A DNA stretch of 64,000 nucleotides, from assembly GCA_006386115.1 (NCBI GenBank), contig VFIW01000093.1, positions 160,342 through 224,341 on the forward strand. The letters are read 5' to 3'. Positions 46,194 to 54,765 of this stretch are shown piece after piece. The notes beneath the pieces were generated by a model. It worked only from the letters and a program-made list of their open reading frames with translations, did not search any database and had not been told where the DNA came from. Position numbers and translations under genes: made by a program. Numbering within the stretch: position 1 is the first letter of the stretch; each line of letters opens with the position of its first letter. The DNA comes from Globisporangium splendens (lineage: Eukaryota > Oomycota > Peronosporomycetes > Pythiales > Pythiaceae).

Positions 46194-46229
<36 letters not shown>

Positions 46230-46596
46230 ATGTTCGCAGTGTGCTGTCGCCTTCTAACAAAGCGGACAACTCGGCGGCGTCTGTGTCGGAGCTGGTGGCA
46301 CTAGAGTCGAACGTCCACAAGCAGCTCCACATGCGCGTCAGCGGCCCCAACGTGTGCTTTGTGGCGTCAGCGAGTCCTGTATGCGTGCACACATATACAC
46401 ATGCGCAAATAAATGAGAGAGTCCTCAGCAAGCAAGCAGTGTGTGCACATGCAAACGCGCATATATATATATATATACGCTGCGGATTTATACAGAGAGC
46501 TCACTCACCACCGAGCGAGAATGCGTGTGCCGAGTGTGTGGAAAGCGCGACTGCGAGCGCGCGGCTCTTGCTGGCGAGTGTCGTATGCGCGTGCAT
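44945..46596 (-). CDS. Fibronectin III - transmembrane - FYVE-like zinc finger protein (470 aa, three exons)
   Basis: Proposed exons are 46596-46509, 46376-46230 and 46122-44945. Donors gtgagt and gtaagt and acceptors acag and atag keep one frame. The third exon is certain; the first is inferred from phase and splice signals. Residues 1-25 could be a signal peptide. A Fn3 domain follows (about 82-182: APVVVGVASCQNVVLKWKSF, VQYTYRVQAIS), then a transmembrane helix (about 216-232, TLWLIVICFLSVYALM), a basic Ser-rich stretch, and a zinc finger CQNCQKRFGIFRRRHLCDIC...LCRKC with a late CRGCC pair, close to the FYVE pattern. It could be a surface protein whose cytosolic finger binds phosphoinositide. 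Intron 2 contains a (GA)n tract by the donor. It lies head to tail with GPX-A. Confidence 0.78.
46197..46224. repeat. (GA)n microsatellite in intron 2
   Basis: On the coding (minus) strand this is a CT run starting a few bases after the GTAAGT donor. A short (AT)n run lies at about 46461-46478 in intron 1. Confidence 0.95.
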
Positions 46597-47978
46597 ACGG
46601 AGATTTTATATACGTCGGGAAGGTGTATATAGGAGATATACAGACGCGGAGAAGCCACCACTTGCGTGGGCGAGTCCGTCGTTGTCCCTTGTGACAAAAT
46701 GGCGCACTGGCCACTCTGCACAAGTGTCGCCAGGTGGGAAAAACGAAAGGGGAGGCAAAGCTTTTTTATGTTTATATTACTTAACACAAACCTACGATTC
46801 GCGGGATGACGTCATCTGATTCGTCCAAATATGACTTTGAGATCTATGATTGGATGAAAAGGAGCCGAAATTTGCAGTGGGAAAGCAAAGGTTCTCGGAG
46901 CTGGAGATGAGAGCACGGCGAAAGCATGCCGCGTATTGCGCAAGTCTCTCCGAATTTATGATGGCTGCATTTTGTGGGGTTGGAGGATTCTGGAAGTTTA
47001 TATGTCTGACTTCAGGAGACGAAAGAGGAAGAGTTCTTTCTCTTTCTGCTCAACTTCAAGTCGATTGCATCTGTTCCAAATGCGCTCAGTCGGTGGTAAA
47101 CAGCGCGAGAACATCGAGCTTTGATCATGACCACCTGTGCGGTAAAGGTGGCGTCATTCTTGATAGCTGCACAAGTTACCCCCATCAAGAATTATGGATT
47201 CGACATGTGATTATGCGAGAACTCAGGCTGCTTTCAACGCAGTGAAGTGCAGAAGTCGGCAGCATTGTGACTTAAGATGGCATTTGGATCTGGATAAAAT
47301 GACAGACTTGATGAGAGGATGCGGCTGGATTTTCAGAGTGTCCATAATCATTGTTGTCGGTACAGTAGAAGCTTCCTGTGTGAGTCCAATTTGCCATCAT
47401 CCTTGCTTGTCTCCATTTGTTTCAGATGTCCACAAGTGTCAATTTAATCGGTCTCAGCAGTGGCAAGATGCCTTTGCTCACTACATTGCGCGCAAAGCCT
47501 CCCACAGCACACAGAGCAAACAAAGGCAACTGTATCTTGAGTGTATGTGCGGTGAGGAATGGCGCGCTGCCGGCACACAGGATGAGGAAGAATATCAAAT
47601 GGAGCAGCTTGATTAAATGCGCACGCGATTTGCAAGAATCCGTGGTGGTGCTCTGCAGTGCAACTGCGTTCTCCATATGACAGAGCCTCCAAATTGGAAA
47701 TGCGTGAACTGATATAAGTCATTTCTAAACTGTGAATATGCCCGTTCTCAGATCTCAAGTGGGACAAGGTATCATTTTGCTTTACAGCCAATGGGATCAG
47801 AGGAAACCGGTATCTGCGTTTCATTGGCTGGAAATCTGACCTTCATTCTCAGCTTTCTGTTGGTTCGCACACATCCGAAGTGATGGCAATGAGCTCATCC
47901 TCTCGGTGTCGATCCAATGCCGACTCTGCATCCAATTCCACACACACACACACCCCACGCAGCTCGACCGCGGACGTG
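46597..47978. other. Intergenic, no supported gene
   Basis: Frames of 131 and 140 codons (46850, 47194) have no recognisable domain and are not accepted. Probably promoter of the Fn3 gene and decayed DNA next to GPX-B. Confidence 0.5.
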
Positions 47979-48475
47979 CTGACAGCCGCGTGTTCATGCG
48001 GTACCGCGAGTTTTTGAAGCTCCCTGAAGAGCAGCAACAGCGAGTCCATGCGCTCGCTGACGCCCTCATGACCAGCAACGCGCTGATCCCACAGAAAAGC
48101 TCTGGCACAGCTGCCTTCCGCGCATTTGCACTCGATGTTCCCAAGAAGCAACTGGCTGAAATGATTCTCGATAACAGCGCCGTGCCTGCGCCGGAGGAAG
48201 AGATGCGAGTTGCTCGTGGATCAACTGATGCAGAGCGGCTTCTTGGCGCTGACGAGAGAAGACGAGGCGAGCGTGAAGAAAGCGAGCAAGTTTGCTGCAA
48301 ATGCTGCGTTCACGTTGACAAAAGGCACCGCACCAGGAGCTGTTGATACGTCGGTGTGGAGCATTCGAGAGGATGCGATCCCAGCGTCCAGACAGTGAAG
48401 CCGTGACCTCGATTTATGACGTGATGGACTACGATGTGAGTGGTCAGGAGCTGTCAACTCGGAAACCGAGGTATC
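47979..48475 (+). pseudogene. GPX-B: remnant of a DEP-PH-GPX gene
   Basis: The beginning reads SRVFMRYREFLKLPEEQQQRVHALADAL, the family head. A frame change near 48200-48240 leads to LVDQLMQSGFLAL and VDTSVWSIREDAI, the end of DEP and start of PH, and this frame stops at 48396. In another frame DSEAVTSIYDVMDYDVSGQEL follows directly (48391 on), matching the start of the GPX domain of GPX-A and C (DTEAVKSIYELKDYDMQGNE). So most of the PH domain is deleted, and all of the GPX domain after its first strand is missing, including the active site. No function as a peroxidase is possible. It is closest to GPX-A and C. Confidence 0.85.
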
Positions 48476-49119
48476 CACAGTAGATCCGTTCGATCTTTCT
48501 TCTCGGATGATTCGGGCAAGTAAACCCATGTGAAACAATCTCGAAGCCATGAGCTGCTCCAAAAAAGAGCGAACGCCAGTCTTCAATGGGCTTTGTCCAG
48601 CATCAGTCTGGTCGGATTTTGTGTTTTATGAAGCGTTTCTCTCGAGCGAAGTTGCATTCGCGATTACGTCGGACTTTGTGATTACAAAAAATCGAAATGC
48701 CAGCAAAAAGAAAACTCTGGCAGTTGGAAAATATAAAATCAGTATATGAGCCGCCAATGAGGATGCACTTGATAGACAATATACTGAAGAAAGCTATTGG
48801 AGTCTTGTCGAACCAAAAAAGTGTTGACGTCACACAAAAAGAGCAGAAACACACAGAAAACCTGCTGACCTTCTCACCCTCCTAACCGCCACAGATGTAA
48901 CAGTGATAGTTCAAATAAAAAGGTAAATCATTTATGTTTGTGGTTGCTGCAAGCGCTTTCCACAGGATGGATGCATTACAAGAAGGTAATAATAGTCGAG
49001 TCATTGATGCCATCAGTCCTAGCCGCAATCTTTCCCGTTGTGCATGCACACTCTTTGTCCTGCGCGGTCGGTCATTCTCGAAAATCCCCATTCTCCCCCA
49101 TTACTACGATCCCATCACT
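48476..49119. other. Upstream region of GPX-C
   Basis: AT-rich spacer. An imperfect Inr-like GGTCATTCTCGAAAAT lies at 49070-49085. The frame is open back to 48934, but the family start at 49120 is preferred. Confidence 0.6.
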
Positions 49120-50337
49120 ATGAGCGCTCTGCAGGGCCGCGTGTTCGACCGCTACCGCCAGTTCCAGAAGCTGTCGCCGGAGGTGCAGACGCAGACGGCG
49201 GCGCTCTCGGAGGCGCTGGCGGCGGCCAATGACGTCTTCGGTAAGGAGTCGGTGGCGCTGCTCAAGTCGGTCGTCGGCGTCAAGACGGACAAGCTGCTGG
49301 ACGCCATCGCCAAGCACGCGAGTGTGGAGAAGGACGCGGCGCGCGAGCTCGCGGACGCACTCGTGCTCAGCGGCTTTTTGGCTGTGGCTCACGAGAAGCA
49401 CGACGAGTTCGCGACCAAGCTCGACAAGTTCGCCACGGACGCCAAGACCGTGTTCGTGCCTACGGATGCGAAGCTGGGCGGTCGCAGCGACAATGTGTCT
49501 GTGTGGAGCGTGCGCGACGGCGCCATCCAGGCCGGTCCGCTCAAGCGCCCTGGTAAGTCGTTCTTCGGTCCCAAGGACGTGTACGCGGTCGCCAACGAGA
49601 AGAGCAAGACGCTCTTCCTGTTTGACAACGACTACGCTGAGCAAATGAGCGAGAAGGTGGACTTGAACGACGCGTCCGTGCAGTTCGACGACTCGATTGA
49701 GAACGGCGTCAAGGTGAACAACGCCGTCGCGTCGGTCATCGTCGGCGTCACGACCAAGGAGAAGCAGAACGAATGGCTCAACTCGATCATCAACGCCGGT
49801 GCCACGTACCGCGAGGCGTTCAACGTTGACACGGAAGCCGTCAAGTCGATCTACGAGCTCAAGGACTACGACATGCAGGGTAACGAGGTGTCCATGGAGA
49901 AGTACAAAGGCAAGGTGCTGCTGGTCGTCAACGTCTCGAGTTTGTGTGGTTTGACGCCGACGAACTACCCGCAGTTGGCCGAATTGGACAAGAAGTACCG
50001 CGATCAGGGTCTCGAGATCTTGGCGTTCCCGTGCAACCAGTTTGCGAGCCAGGAGCCTGGCACCCACGAGGAGATCATGGAGTTCGTCAAGAAGTACAAC
50101 TGCGAGTTCCCGTTTTTCGAGAAACACGACGTCAACGGTGCCGATGCGCGTCCCGTGTTCACGTACCTGAAGGCGAAATTGCCCGGTTCGTTCGGCAACT
50201 TCGTGAAGTGGAACTTCACCAAGTTCCTCGTGGACCGCAATGGGCAACCGTACAAGCGGTTTGCTCCCAAAGATCTGCCGTTCTCGTTTGAAGACGACAT
50301 CAAGGCGCTCTTGGAGCAGAAGCCGTCGTCCCTGTAA
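49120..50337 (+). CDS. GPX-C: DEP-PH-glutathione peroxidase fusion (405 aa)
   Basis: The shortest complete member. Head MSALQGRVFDRYRQF; DEP-like at about 45-115 (KTDKLLDAIAKHA, ARELADALVLSGFL); PH-like at about 125-232 (VWSVRDGAIQAGPLKR, NEKSKTLFLFDNDYAE, KQNEWLNSIINAG); GPX at about 242-400. The peroxidatic Cys276 is in NVSSLCGLT, with Gln307 and Trp364-Asn365 as tetrad partners. There is no low-complexity tail, unlike GPX-A. The GPX half is almost identical in DNA to that of GPX-A: no difference is visible over 49912-50264 against the inverted copy, while the DEP and PH parts differ widely. This member is predicted to be catalytically competent. The plus strand and short leader fit independent transcription. 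Confidence 0.92.
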   Translation: MSALQGRVFDRYRQFQKLSPEVQTQTAALSEALAAANDVFGKESVALLKSVVGVKTDKLLDAIAKHASVEKDAARELADALVLSGFLAVAHEKHDEFATKLDKFATDAKTVFVPTDAKLGGRSDNVSVWSVRDGAIQAGPLKRPGKSFFGPKDVYAVANEKSKTLFLFDNDYAEQMSEKVDLNDASVQFDDSIENGVKVNNAVASVIVGVTTKEKQNEWLNSIINAGATYREAFNVDTEAVKSIYELKDYDMQGNEVSMEKYKGKVLLVVNVSSLCGLTPTNYPQLAELDKKYRDQGLEILAFPCNQFASQEPGTHEEIMEFVKKYNCEFPFFEKHDVNGADARPVFTYLKAKLPGSFGNFVKWNFTKFLVDRNGQPYKRFAPKDLPFSFEDDIKALLEQKPSSL

Positions 50338-50983
50338 GCGAGAAGGTGTCTAACTACACGGCGTTAGCTATGGTGATTGCGTTTGTCTAGTGCGATGCAT
50401 AGCGTTGCATCGCGCATGCTCATGTTGTTTTCTTTACACTTTCCCCCTTTTTTTTTTTTTTACATATAAGCAAAGCCACACACATTCGCATTAGTTGTCT
50501 TGTCATGTCTGAGCATATTGTGCTAGTCTTACGAAATCACACGCATATAAACTCGTTCGCATACTCACATAGCGAGCAACTGCGCCGCTGGATTGTACGC
50601 GCACATGCAGATGCGCATGCAGCATCTTTTCTCATGTGGGTGTGTGATCCGTGCTGTTGCGCACATTCGATTGGCTCGGCGCGAATCTTTCCTTTTGTGC
50701 CAAAATGTGATTCGAAGCGCATCTGCCACTGTTCAGTGATTACGCGGACCTCTATAAACAAGCATCCTCTACATTCACAAGGGAAACGTGCAGCAAAATG
50801 GATTCTAACACTGCTTCTTTAACCATCTGAAACACAATAGCCTGCATAAAACGATTGATGTAGACAAAATTTCGGCGCTGACTGGACACTTCAACTCATT
50901 GCGCGCACAAAGGCAACCCCACATTCTCCAATTTGCTGCCTTCCGCGCACATTCACTCTTTAACACCAGCTCAAGCACAGAAG
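50338..50983. other. Spacer between GPX-C and GPX-D
   Basis: Contains a poly-T run (about 50446-50461), a CACTTCAAC block (50887-50895) shared with other array spacers, and the GPX-D Inr element. Confidence 0.7.
50922..50934 (+). promoter_or_regulatory. Inr/FPR-like core promoter of GPX-D
   Basis: CATTCTCCAATTT fits the CATTYYNCAWTTT core at all 13 positions; the three bases before it do not. It lies 49 bp before the ATG at 50984. Confidence 0.65.
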
Positions 50984-52267
50984 ATGGCGCTTCGCGGCCG
51001 CGCACACGCGCGTCTCCAGCGTTTCGCCGCTCTCCCCGCAGACCTGCAAACCGACACGCACGCGTTCCAGGCGACGCTCGTGGCGAACAAGGACAGCGCG
51101 TTCGAGGTCCAGAGCGCATCGCTCTTGACGAGTGTGCGCGCCATCGACGGCAAAGACCTCACGACGCTCATCGTCAAGTGGCTGCTGGAGCGCGAGACGC
51201 CCGAGCACGCGACGCTTTCGTCGACCGACGTGCCCGTGCGTGCTCACCAGATCGCCGACGCGCTCGTGCTCTCGGGCTTTGTGGCACCGTACAAGGACGA
51301 TTTGGACCATTTTGACGCAGCTGATCCCGAGACCTTCGTTAAAGACGGCGAATTGCTGATCCCGATCGCGAAAGAGGTTGCTGGTGATGATGCCAAGACG
51401 ACGTCCGTGTGGGCTGCGCTTGACGGCGCCATCTACGCCAAGCACTTCAAGCACAAGGCGGGATTGCTGGCGCAATTCACGGATGGTAAGGACGTGTACG
51501 TCGTGTTGAACAGCAAGACGAAGACAGTGTACCTCTTCGAATCGGATCTTGCGCGCGAATCCATTAGAGAAGTGGACGGCGAAGCCCTGAAGGTGCAGTT
51601 TGACCATGCATTCTTTGAGTTTGGTGTGCTCGTGTCGTCGCTCACGGGGGATGACAAGCACGTCGCTCCAGAACTGTTTAATGCCAGCACGAAGCACTTG
51701 CAGGAGGAACTCGTGAATGTGCTTCTGAATGTTGGCGTGCAGTACCACGAGGCGTTCCATGGCGAGATCGAGAACGTCAAGTCGATCTACGAGTTGAAGG
51801 ACACGGACATTTCTGGCAACGAGATCAAGTTTGACAAGTACAAGGGCAAGGTGCTGTTGGTTGTGAACGTGTCGAGCAACTGTGGCTTGACACCAACGAA
51901 CTACCCAGAGCTCACGGCTTTGGACGAAAAGTACCGTGAACAAGGACTCGAAATCTTGGCATTCCCATGCAACCAGTTTGGAAGCCAGGAACCTGGCACG
52001 AACGAAGAGATTGTGGAGTTTGTCAAGCAGTACAATGCGCAGTACCAGTTCTTCGAGAAGGCTGACGTGAACGGTGTGCATGCGCGTCCAGTGTTTGCGT
52101 ACCTCAAGGCGAAGTTGCCAGGCACGTTTGGTAGCTTCGTGAAGTGGAACTTCACCAAGTTCTTGGTCGACCGCAACGGTGTTCCATACAAACGATTCGC
52201 ACCACTGGAGAAGCCATTCTCGTTTGAAGACGAGATTCAGCGATTGTTGAGTGCTCCAGCACCATAG
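50984..52267 (+). CDS. GPX-D: DEP-PH-glutathione peroxidase fusion (427 aa)
   Basis: Head MALRGRAHARLQRF; DEP-like at about 45-135 (GKDLTTLIVKWLLER, AHQIADALVLSGFVAP, DGELLIPIA); PH-like at about 138-258 (KHKAGLL, YVVLNSKTKTVYLFESDLARE, LQEELVNVLLNVG); GPX at about 265-425. The peroxidatic Cys300 is in NVSSNCGLT (codon 51881-51883), with Gln331 in FPCNQF and Trp388-Asn389. The post-active-site helix is EFVKQYNAQYQFF, with no extra Cys. No tail. The GPX half is near-identical in DNA to that of GPX-H, 11 kb away. The ATG at 50984 is preferred over open frame upstream because the Inr lies between. It is convergent with GPX-E (186 bp apart). Confidence 0.92.
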   Translation: MALRGRAHARLQRFAALPADLQTDTHAFQATLVANKDSAFEVQSASLLTSVRAIDGKDLTTLIVKWLLERETPEHATLSSTDVPVRAHQIADALVLSGFVAPYKDDLDHFDAADPETFVKDGELLIPIAKEVAGDDAKTTSVWAALDGAIYAKHFKHKAGLLAQFTDGKDVYVVLNSKTKTVYLFESDLARESIREVDGEALKVQFDHAFFEFGVLVSSLTGDDKHVAPELFNASTKHLQEELVNVLLNVGVQYHEAFHGEIENVKSIYELKDTDISGNEIKFDKYKGKVLLVVNVSSNCGLTPTNYPELTALDEKYREQGLEILAFPCNQFGSQEPGTNEEIVEFVKQYNAQYQFFEKADVNGVHARPVFAYLKAKLPGTFGSFVKWNFTKFLVDRNGVPYKRFAPLEKPFSFEDEIQRLLSAPAP

Positions 52268-52453
52268 GTATGCAAAATGTAATGCGAGTATCTCTGCCGG
52301 GAAGTGACTTAATTCGAACTTTTCAATGCAAGTACGCATTTTTGATCATGATTGACAAGATAAACAATGCATATGCAACCCATTATGTATGACCACACAG
52401 GAAGACAATCGCACTGCGAGACGCTTTGATTGGAGCACTAACAGCTCCCAATA

Positions 52454-53731
52454 TTACGGAGCTCCTGCGTTCACAGGCTCGTATGCCTCTCTCGTGCGCG
52501 TTGGGGAGACTTTTCCATGACGAGTGTTCGCCGCGCTGTGTGCTTCGAGCTCACTCGAGTCCACCGGCGGCGGAGGTCCTGTGTTCGTCGTGCTGTTCAT
52601 CGCAGACGCCGCGTGTCTAGCGAGCGATGCTTCGAAAGGGTCTGCGTTCGGGTCCACGTCGTTTTGCGGTGTGTTCTTATCCTGATCCATTTGAGACCCA
52701 AGCGTGTGCTGCGCGATCGGGATCTCCGAAGTTCCAGACTTGTCGTCGATATTTCTTGCTCCAGTCGATGAGTCCTCCGGTCGTTGTGCTGTCGCTGCAT
52801 TTGAGCCGGCGTTCGCTCGTCTGAAGTTCTGCGAGTCGCGGTATCTGCCGCCGATGCTGATCCACGCTTTCACAAACTCTTCTTGCGCGAACTTTGAGCC
52901 CATGTCAAGGAGCTCTGGCTTGACGGTGTCCTCGTCACTCGACGTCATCGCGATACGCACGCCGAATTCGAAAGTGTCGTGGGTAAACGTCACACCAAAG
53001 TTCGTCGCGTCCAATTCAGCGATTGCCTCGCGTGCCAGATCCGATTCAAAGAGGTACGCACGTTGCGTCTTCTCATTGAGGACAACATACACGTCTTTAC
53101 CCGAAGACGAGATCTTTGAGAGCAGCCCCGCTTTGCGCTTGAGGAACCTGGCGTAGATCGCACCGTCGATCACACTCCATACAGATGTTGTGTGAAGCTC
53201 CTCGATTTCTCTGGCGATGGGGACAAGCAAGCCGTTGTCCTGGACATACTGATCTGGCGGCGGTGCGTTCAAGTGCTTGATATCGTCCTCGTAAGGAGTC
53301 AAAAATCCGGAATGGACGAGTGCTTCGGCGATTTGATGTGCGCGTTCCCGGCGCTCGTGGGGTACTGGCACAAGATCCTCGCCGAGTGGAACCCCTGGTA
53401 GCGCTGCACGCGGTTCCGGCGGCGTCGCGACTCCTTTGAGCGATCGCGTGTGTTTATTGAACGCCTTCGAAGCGGGAACCTTGGGTCGGAAGTCGGAAGC
53501 GGCCTCTTCAAGTTGCCGCTCTTCGAGCCATTTGATGATGGCCGCTATCAAGGCACTGCCCTTGACGCTGTAGACCGACTTGACGAGCTTAGTCTTGTGC
53601 GTCTCAAACACGTGCGCTTTGTTTTGCACAAGATACTCTTGGAACCCCTTGGTATCGTCTTGAAGATCCGGCGGGAACGACGCAAAATTCGTCAGCCGCG
53701 TGAACACACGACCTTCCAAAGTGAAGCCCAT
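52454..53731 (-). CDS. GPX-E: DEP-PH protein of the same family lacking the peroxidase (425 aa)
   Basis: Head MGFTLEGRVFTRLTNF; DEP-like part 1 (KGSALIAAIIKWLEER) and part 2 (RAHQIAEALVHSGFLTPYEDD, APPPDQYVQDNGLLVPIA) with an insertion between them; PH-like (VWSVIDGAIYARFLKRKAGLL, YVVLNEKTQRAYLFESDLARE, FVKAWISIGGRYRD). Where the siblings begin the GPX domain, this one turns into a polar, disordered tail (QNFRRANAGSNAATAQ...) to the stop at 52454. No peroxidase motif is found in any frame down to 52268. The frame is uninterrupted and keeps the family codon style, so it looks like a working gene with a DEP-PH adaptor product. The start 53731 is set by homology. It is divergent from GPX-F. Confidence 0.85.
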   Translation of the reverse strand: MGFTLEGRVFTRLTNFASFPPDLQDDTKGFQEYLVQNKAHVFETHKTKLVKSVYSVKGSALIAAIIKWLEERQLEEAASDFRPKVPASKAFNKHTRSLKGVATPPEPRAALPGVPLGEDLVPVPHERRERAHQIAEALVHSGFLTPYEDDIKHLNAPPPDQYVQDNGLLVPIAREIEELHTTSVWSVIDGAIYARFLKRKAGLLSKISSSGKDVYVVLNEKTQRAYLFESDLAREAIAELDATNFGVTFTHDTFEFGVRIAMTSSDEDTVKPELLDMGSKFAQEEFVKAWISIGGRYRDSQNFRRANAGSNAATAQRPEDSSTGARNIDDKSGTSEIPIAQHTLGSQMDQDKNTPQNDVDPNADPFEASLARHAASAMNSTTNTGPPPPVDSSELEAHSAANTRHGKVSPTRTREAYEPVNAGAP

Positions 53732-54765
53732 TGCTTTGTATCTAGCGGTGGTGATGGCGTGCAAGAGAGAAAAGCAAGCGCACTTGAAGCGTGCGGTGCA
53801 GTTTGTCAAATGTTGTCCCGTACTTCTTTGGGGGTTATGCAAGAAAGACGAAGGAGCTTCCAGAGAAAGCCACAATGCCACGTGCCAACTGGATGTCTCA
53901 ATGTGAGCCGACATTTCCAGCCAAACACCCATCACATGGTGGCTTCTAACGTACTGACGGTCGCGACAAACACCAAATTTTCACGAAGGGGAAGTCACGG
54001 TTAAGGGAGAAGCAACTCTGGGTTGGAGCTCCTGTTCCTTATTATTGAGGTGAACCTAACATGGATGCCTGAATCCAATACGAAGAATCGATCACAAGAG
54101 CGCGGCGTCACAGAGACAACACTTTCACGCCACCGTGGTGGCTGATGTGACGACTTTCGACGGTTGAAGACATCGAAGAAACACGCGTTTTCCCACACTC
54201 TCGCGGTCAAACTTGAACTCGTTTGAACGGCACTGAGCAACATTGACCTATGGGAGGGACGATGCTACAGGAGACAGTACAAAATCACCCATGAACGATT
54301 GGCATTCATCTGATACAAAACATATCATCTGGAAAGATACGCCCCTTTGGGTTACATATGGGGCTTGATCCTGAGATAACCCCTTGTTTTCGTGCCACTT
54401 CAACATGCATGATGGCTGCCAATGCTGCAACATGACGCAGTCAGTGGCTTGCACTAAAGCATGTCTCTTTTCGGTTTAGCCGACTAAATGAAATGTACCC
54501 AACGGTGTTTGTCAGCACTACGTTGTCCCGTTGCGTTGCCCTTGTGTCTGTCTCACCTAAGCAACTCGGTAACGTCATGTGGACTTTTCCAATGAGGGCA
54601 CCTGAAGTACATCATGTTGTCGATAGTAAGCGCCGAAAGTGCATACATGGAAGCAACCTGCCTCTCTTCGCTCTTTTCCCCGTCAGTCTACCGCTCATTT
54701 TGCAATTTGCATTGCCATTAAAACACCATCCCAACGACAACAACACCAAGTGACAACCACCAAGA
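53732..54765. other. Divergent spacer between GPX-E and GPX-F
   Basis: About 1 kb. It carries the CACTTCAAC block (54396-54404), a TGATGGCTGCC block (54410-54420) and the GPX-F Inr element. No gene. Confidence 0.7.
54693..54708 (+). promoter_or_regulatory. Oomycete Inr/FPR core promoter of GPX-F
   Basis: GCTCATTTTGCAATTT matches the consensus at all 16 positions, 57 bp before the ATG at 54766. Confidence 0.82.

Noticed and set aside
46850..47616. Two plus-strand frames of 131 and 140 codons
   Set aside because: No domain, no promoter element and no paralogue in the window.
49072..50247. Minus-strand frames of 390-460 codons over GPX-C, D and H
   Set aside because: The same antisense shadow appears wherever the GPX sequence occurs, and all recognised motifs are on the other strand.
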